In this document: positions 41,438 through 45,142 of the stretch, one piece after another
How the letters are laid out: each line of letters begins with the position of its first letter
How positions within the stretch are numbered: position 1 is the stretch's first letter
Assembly (NCBI GenBank): GCA_947501445.1
Contig: CANMVS010000030.1
Span: forward strand, 1 to 45,142
From: an uncultured Rhizobiaceae group bacterium
Lineage (GTDB): Bacteria; Pseudomonadota; Alphaproteobacteria; Rhizobiales; Rhizobiaceae
Direction: 5' to 3'
Length of the DNA stretch: 45,142 nucleotides
The notes under the pieces: model-generated
What the model was told of the DNA's origin: nothing
The model's input: the letters and a program-made list of their open reading frames with translations, nothing else
Databases searched by the model: none
Translations under genes and position numbers: made by a program

Positions 41438-43816
41438 TCAAAATTCTTCCCAGTTTTGTTCGTGTTTTTGTGCGGCATTGCCAACACCAAAGGCACCGGC
41501 AACACGGCTGACCATGCGGCGGGCCGGTGAAGGAGTTGCCTGTGATGTGGTGGATACCGGGCGCGGTCCACGCGCCTGTGCACCTTCGCCTGCGAGGCTG
41601 AATTCACCAACAACATTTGACAGACCCTCGGCATCCTCCGCCAGACGGTGGGTAACCGCGTTGGTTTCTTCAACCATCGCTGCATTCTGCTGCGTCATCT
41701 GATCCATTTGGGTGACGGCGGTATTGACTTCCTGAATACCTGTCAGTTGTTCGCGGGCAGCCGTTGCGATGGTGTTGATTTTCTCGTTAATCTCCGTGAC
41801 ATGGTGCGAGATTTCTCCCAGCGCATTGCCGGTTTCCTTGACCAGACCAACCCCGTTGCTGACTTCCTGACCCGATTTGGTGATCAGTTCCTTGATTTCC
41901 TTGGCAGCACCCGCAGCACGCTGCGCCAGTTCACGCACTTCCTGCGCCACGACCGCAAACCCGCGACCAGCGTCTCCCGCACGCGCCGCCTCGACACCGG
42001 CGTTCAAAGCCAGCAGGTTGGTCTGGAAGGCAATTTCATCAATGACATTGATAATGTTAGAAATTTCGGAGGACGCTTTCTCAATTCCTTCCATCGCCGC
42101 AACGGCGCTGGTTACAACGGCGGTCGACTGATCGGCATCAGCTTTGGCTTCATTGGCCATATGGGCTGCTTCTGCGGCTCTTTCTGATGTTTCCCTTACG
42201 GTTGAGGTGATCTGCTCCAGAGCAGCGGAGGTTTCTTCAAGTGACGCTGCCTGCTGCTCTGTGCGACGGGAAAGATTATCTGAAGCAGCGCGCATTTCGC
42301 GGGCATTGCCGTCGATTGATCCGGAGTTATCCTGGATACGTTTGAGTGTTGAATTGAGCTTTTGGACGGACGCATTGAAATCAACCCGCAACCGGTCGAG
42401 ACTTTGCATGAAGGGTTCGTCCAGACTGACAGAAAGATCACCCTCGGAAAGGCGTGTCAAACCATCGGCAAGCGCGTCAACAGCCGCCTGCATCTGGCGC
42501 GTTTCTTCGGATTTGTCCGCTTCCCGCTGGGCCGCTTCGCGCTGCGAAGTGGAACGATTTTCCTCGGCTTCGTGCTCAAGACGCTGCTTTTCAATCGCTG
42601 CATCACGAAACAGCGCCACGGAACGCGCCATGTCACCGATTTCATCGTTACGCTCCGCCCCATCGATTTCAAAATCGGTCTGACCTTCACTCAGGCCGCG
42701 CATATTGGCAACCAGCGCCAGGATCGGTTTTGTCAACGTGCGTGAGAAGATCAGGGCACTGCCCAGTGCAATGATCAACAATACCAATGAGGCAACAAGG
42801 ATGATCTGGCGCATCGATGCGACAGCCTGCCCTGCCTCATTGCTGTCAACAAGCGCCGCAACAACCCAGTTTGCACCAAGAAAATCCACTTTTGCAAAGG
42901 CCGCATTGGCCTGCATGTCGCGGTAATTGTCCGTCTCGCCGGCGACAATTTCCCGCCCGGCTATCTGGCTGAACAATTGTGCATTGATCTGCGCGCTGAA
43001 GATATCATTGGCTTCGGTTTGCTCTGAATCCGTCAGCAGAAATCCGTCAGATCGCAGCAGAACCGTCTCGCCGGTTTCACCCAGCCCGGTTCTGTTACGC
43101 ATGATATTTTCTATGCTTCCGGTCGGCAGAGCAACAATGAATGCACCCTTGACTTCATCACCAACAACAACCGGCTTTGCAACAAAGGATGTCAACGGCC
43201 GTGCGCCCGGCTCATAGGGCATATAGTCGATGAACGACAGACCATCCTGCTTTCCAAGTGCCATAGCATCACGGTAGGATTTCGCCAACGGTGTGTCCTT
43301 CCAGGCCGTATCGGCAAGATTGGCATTAAAATCCGAGTTGGTTTTCAGTGAATAAAGAACTGTACCATCCGCATTGACCAGATAAATGTCTTCAAACTGG
43401 TTTTCTTCGGCAATTTTCTGGAAAACCGGACTGTATTTCTTGTGGTGGTTCAAATAAACCGTCGCGCCCGAGGGCTTGCCGCGCTGGTATTTAACTTCTT
43501 CACTCGTCGTTTTGTCGGAAACGACGGATACAAATTCGTTGTGCATACCGTCCTTGACCATCTTGAAGCCAATACCGAACAGATTGAGTGCCGCTGCCAC
43601 ATCCTTGGTGACAGCAATTTCCTCAATGTCTTTTCTGGTGCCATTGAGATAGGTCTCTATCTGGTTTCGCCGTCCGTCGGCGATTGCTGACAATTTCTCG
43701 TCATAGGCCTGTTTGAGTGCATTGGAACTGACCATGAGGCCCCCGATGCTGGACGCAGCTATCGAAACAATTGTCAAAATTGCAGCAGCAAGGGGCAGTT
43801 TCCTGGAGATGAGCAT
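41438..43816 (-). CDS. methyl-accepting chemotaxis protein with NWEEF tether
   Basis: A 792-residue receptor. ATG 43816 has GGAAG about 8 nt upstream; an ATG at 43849 is the alternative. TM1 (about residues 6-27) leads to a large periplasmic sensory region (28-310) of Cache type, TM2 (about 322-345), a HAMP domain (346-400) and a second HAMP-like helix (about 455-500; [15 protein letters not shown]). The MCP signalling tip is [20 protein letters not shown]. The C-terminus ends NWEEF, a CheR/CheB-docking pentapeptide like NWETF. It is convergent with the AroE-like gene, 18 bp apart. The ligand is unknown, but it could sense the imported compound. Confidence 0.9.
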   Translation of the reverse strand: MLISRKLPLAAAILTIVSIAASSIGGLMVSSNALKQAYDEKLSAIADGRRNQIETYLNGTRKDIEEIAVTKDVAAALNLFGIGFKMVKDGMHNEFVSVVSDKTTSEEVKYQRGKPSGATVYLNHHKKYSPVFQKIAEENQFEDIYLVNADGTVLYSLKTNSDFNANLADTAWKDTPLAKSYRDAMALGKQDGLSFIDYMPYEPGARPLTSFVAKPVVVGDEVKGAFIVALPTGSIENIMRNRTGLGETGETVLLRSDGFLLTDSEQTEANDIFSAQINAQLFSQIAGREIVAGETDNYRDMQANAAFAKVDFLGANWVVAALVDSNEAGQAVASMRQIILVASLVLLIIALGSALIFSRTLTKPILALVANMRGLSEGQTDFEIDGAERNDEIGDMARSVALFRDAAIEKQRLEHEAEENRSTSQREAAQREADKSEETRQMQAAVDALADGLTRLSEGDLSVSLDEPFMQSLDRLRVDFNASVQKLNSTLKRIQDNSGSIDGNAREMRAASDNLSRRTEQQAASLEETSAALEQITSTVRETSERAAEAAHMANEAKADADQSTAVVTSAVAAMEGIEKASSEISNIINVIDEIAFQTNLLALNAGVEAARAGDAGRGFAVVAQEVRELAQRAAGAAKEIKELITKSGQEVSNGVGLVKETGNALGEISHHVTEINEKINTIATAAREQLTGIQEVNTAVTQMDQMTQQNAAMVEETNAVTHRLAEDAEGLSNVVGEFSLAGEGAQARGPRPVSTTSQATPSPARRMVSRVAGAFGVGNAAQKHEQNWEEF

Positions 43817-44183
43817 AGGGACGCTTCCGGTCTGGGGATGCAAAAACATGCCTCAAGGCGAACCGGTCCAAAGCATCATGCACGTCCACACGACAGGTGT
43901 GATTGACCAAGCAATCGAAATCTAGCCGCTAATTGCAAAAGATCGATTAACAAGGTTGAATTGTATTTCGGAATTTACCGATCGACAGAAAGGACCAACG
44001 TTCAAAGACGAACCGAGGAACAACAGCGCGCCATAATCGAGCCCGGAAACTGTGTAAAATAAGCGACTGGTTGGGGGGCTTTTGTCTGATGAACGTGAGG
44101 TTAACGCCCGGTTCACTGATCATTCAGTGGCACTTTGACAGTATTGGTCATCATAAACGACTGACCACACAATGGGGACGATC
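43817..44183. other. intergenic with short hairpin
   Basis: Divergent promoters for the MCP (minus) and the secreted protein at 44184 (plus) are expected here. CACTGA-TCAT-TCAGTG (44114-44129) is a perfect 6-bp stem or operator, and TTGACA at 44135 is a possible -35 of the secreted protein gene. I see no gene. Confidence 0.45.
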
Positions 44184-44621
44184 ATGAATAGCAAATTTCT
44201 TACAGCAGCCATCTTCGCATTCTCAGGCTTTGTTGGCACAGCCAATGCATTGGACATTCAACAGGGCGGACAGCCTAAATTGAAAGTCACCAAAATGCAG
44301 ATGGCAATCAAATCACCCGCAACCAATGCCTGCCCGGCTCAGGCCAAGCTGAAAACATGGGTTTTCACCAATAAGGCTGGTACGGTAGATGTCTATATTG
44401 CGCGTCAGGGTGGCGGTGTTTCCGGCCCCTTCAAGGTTGCATCAAAGGCAACGGGCAATGGCGTTTTCATGGGCACCTACTCCCGCTCACTGAATATTCA
44501 TCAGCCCATCGATGCCATGTACCGCGCATCAGCACCGAAGCAAAAGGGACTGAGCAACTGGGTTCCACTCAAAGCCAACTGCTCATTTGGCCTCGGCGGC
44601 AACGGCGAACTGCAGAACTGA
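44184..44621 (+). CDS. small secreted protein, function unknown
   Basis: A 145-residue protein from ATG 44184, with GGGG about 5 nt upstream; an ATG at 44172 is less well placed. The signal peptide (MNSKFLTAAIFAFSGFVGTA, cleavage after ANA near residue 23) is followed by a mature domain with two Cys (NACPAQAKL and ANCSFGLG) likely to be disulfide-bonded. The sequence is Lys-rich (QPKLKVTKMQMAIKSP). It resembles no family I can name. It lies before the hairpin-dense region that ends the window. Confidence 0.65.
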   Translation: MNSKFLTAAIFAFSGFVGTANALDIQQGGQPKLKVTKMQMAIKSPATNACPAQAKLKTWVFTNKAGTVDVYIARQGGGVSGPFKVASKATGNGVFMGTYSRSLNIHQPIDAMYRASAPKQKGLSNWVPLKANCSFGLGGNGELQN

Positions 44622-44670
44622 TCTGCATTAGTAGTTAATTGCAAGCGATACTCCGTGCCCCATCGTAAGG

Positions 44671-44989
44671 GCGCGGGTTACCCGCGCAGATGAGACGTCC
44701 TGTGAACGCGTGGGCTTTGCCGGCGGGGTTGATTTTTTCTATTCACGGCGCATCGGCGCTTTCGCGCCTGCCTCCATAGGGGGCGGCCTATCGGCCGGGC
44801 CACAGTCGTAGTCTGTTTGAGTGCCATGCAGGATGGCACAGGGTGCGGCGAATCATTGTTGAATCACAGGATTTCCCCGAGCGGCACCCTGTGCCTCCTC
44901 GAGGGCAAAAGAGTTACCGCGAAGCGGCAAGCGCGAACGCGCGTCGGGGCTTATGCCCCGCCCCGTCTGGAGCCAGCGCCGATAGGCGC
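44671..44989. other. hairpin-dense GC-rich region, possible structured RNA or repeat element
   Basis: In about 320 bp I count at least seven self-complementary units: GCGCGGG/CCCGCGC (44671-44687), GGCGC-TTTC-GCGCC (44755-44768), CGGCC-TATC-GGCCG (44784-44797), a 12-bp arm pair GGCACAGGGTGC/GCACCCTGTGCC (44835-44895), CCGC-GAA-GCGG (44918-44928), CGGGGC-TTAT-GCCCCG (44945-44960) and GCGCC-GATA-GGCGC (44976-44989). Short frames on both strands lack ribosome binding sites. Strand cannot be decided from symmetric stems. No known RNA family is recognised. Confidence 0.45.
44684..44743 (+). repeat. 60-bp direct repeat, copy A
   Basis: GCGCAGATGAGACG at the start to TTTTTTCTATT at the end. It matches 45038-45097 at 51 of 60 positions in the same orientation, with mostly transitions. 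It brackets the hairpin-dense region. Confidence 0.85.
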
Positions 44990-45037
44990 GGTGCGGCGCG
45001 AAGACATTCATACAAAGCCATCAGTGATCGGGGTGCA

Positions 45038-45097
45038 GCGCAGACGAGACGCCCTGCGAACACGTGGGTTTGGCTGGCGAGGTTGATGTTTTCTATT
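45038..45097 (+). repeat. 60-bp direct repeat, copy B
   Basis: Starts GCGCAGACGAGACG and ends TGTTTTCTATT. It is the second copy of the 60-bp repeat at 44684. Nine differences, seven of them transitions, suggest an old duplication or members of a larger family. The window ends 45 bp later. Confidence 0.85.
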
Positions 45098-45142
45098 TGT
45101 CTCATGATTTTTGAACATTAATGTATTTTGAGATGCCAGCTG

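Noticed and set aside
44817-45086. 89-residue frame in the GC-rich end region
   Set aside because: No ribosome binding site, it runs through stems and part of the 60-bp repeat, and the Arg-rich composition is what GC-rich non-coding DNA gives.
1-45142. CRISPR arrays, tRNA or rRNA genes, and transposase or integrase genes
   Set aside because: No regularly spaced repeats, no cloverleaf-type sequence and no DDE or recombinase motifs were found by eye; I did not run a dedicated search.

Overview
The window looks like chromosomal DNA of an alphaproteobacterium. The evidence is moderate GC content (around 50-58% in the lines I counted), Tat-type signals, BCAA-type and TauABC-type ABC operons, class III cyclases, and an NWEEF-tailed chemoreceptor. 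A marine Rhizobiales or Rhodobacterales relative is my inference; there is no rRNA or marker gene to place it.

Layout. 0-3.1 kb holds small membrane or secreted proteins of unknown role, including a 44-residue Cys-rich secreted peptide (1857-1991) and a three-TM protein resembling the YLATT family. 3.2-15.6 kb is a LysR-controlled aromatic catabolic island: maleylacetate reductase, a complete BCAA-type importer, a TfdB-like flavin hydroxylase whose reading frame is continuous with the LivM permease, a PcpC/LinD-like glutathione transferase fused to a hydroxyquinol-type intradiol dioxygenase, and a flotillin. Together they suggest import of a (possibly halogenated) phenol, hydroxylation, glutathione-dependent dehalogenation, ring cleavage to maleylacetate and reduction to 3-oxoadipate. 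15.7-18.8 kb holds a class I aminotransferase, an FAD amine-oxidase-family protein, and a frameshifted remnant of the aminotransferase 3' end. 18.9-21.3 kb is a MarR regulator with a divergent secreted protein and an MFS transporter, with matching operator-like sites. 21.5-24.0 kb is a tail-to-tail FecR-domain protein and CHASE2 adenylate cyclase. 24.2-25.9 kb is an XRE-cupin regulator and a Cys/Met-metabolism PLP enzyme.

25.9-35.9 kb carries two paralogous ~700-residue desaturase-like FAD proteins, an acetoacetate-decarboxylase-like enzyme and a 1353-residue cyclase with the architecture of soluble adenylyl cyclase. A 25-bp near-perfect direct repeat brackets this block, and its left copy is the 3' end of the PLP gene, so the block may be an inserted island. 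35.9-41.4 kb is a GntR-controlled operon (substrate-binding protein, ATPase, permease, FAD oxidoreductase) with a divergent AroE-like dehydrogenase. 41.4-45.1 kb holds a chemoreceptor, a small secreted protein and a GC-rich, hairpin-dense non-coding region with a 60-bp direct repeat.

Two structural themes cross the window. One is a dispersed bipartite hairpin repeat: five copies, each 3' of a gene or gene remnant and in its sense orientation. The other is duplicated gene 3' ends on the far side of FAD-oxidoreductase cargo, seen twice. Start codons were moved from the longest ORF wherever a better ribosome binding site was visible.
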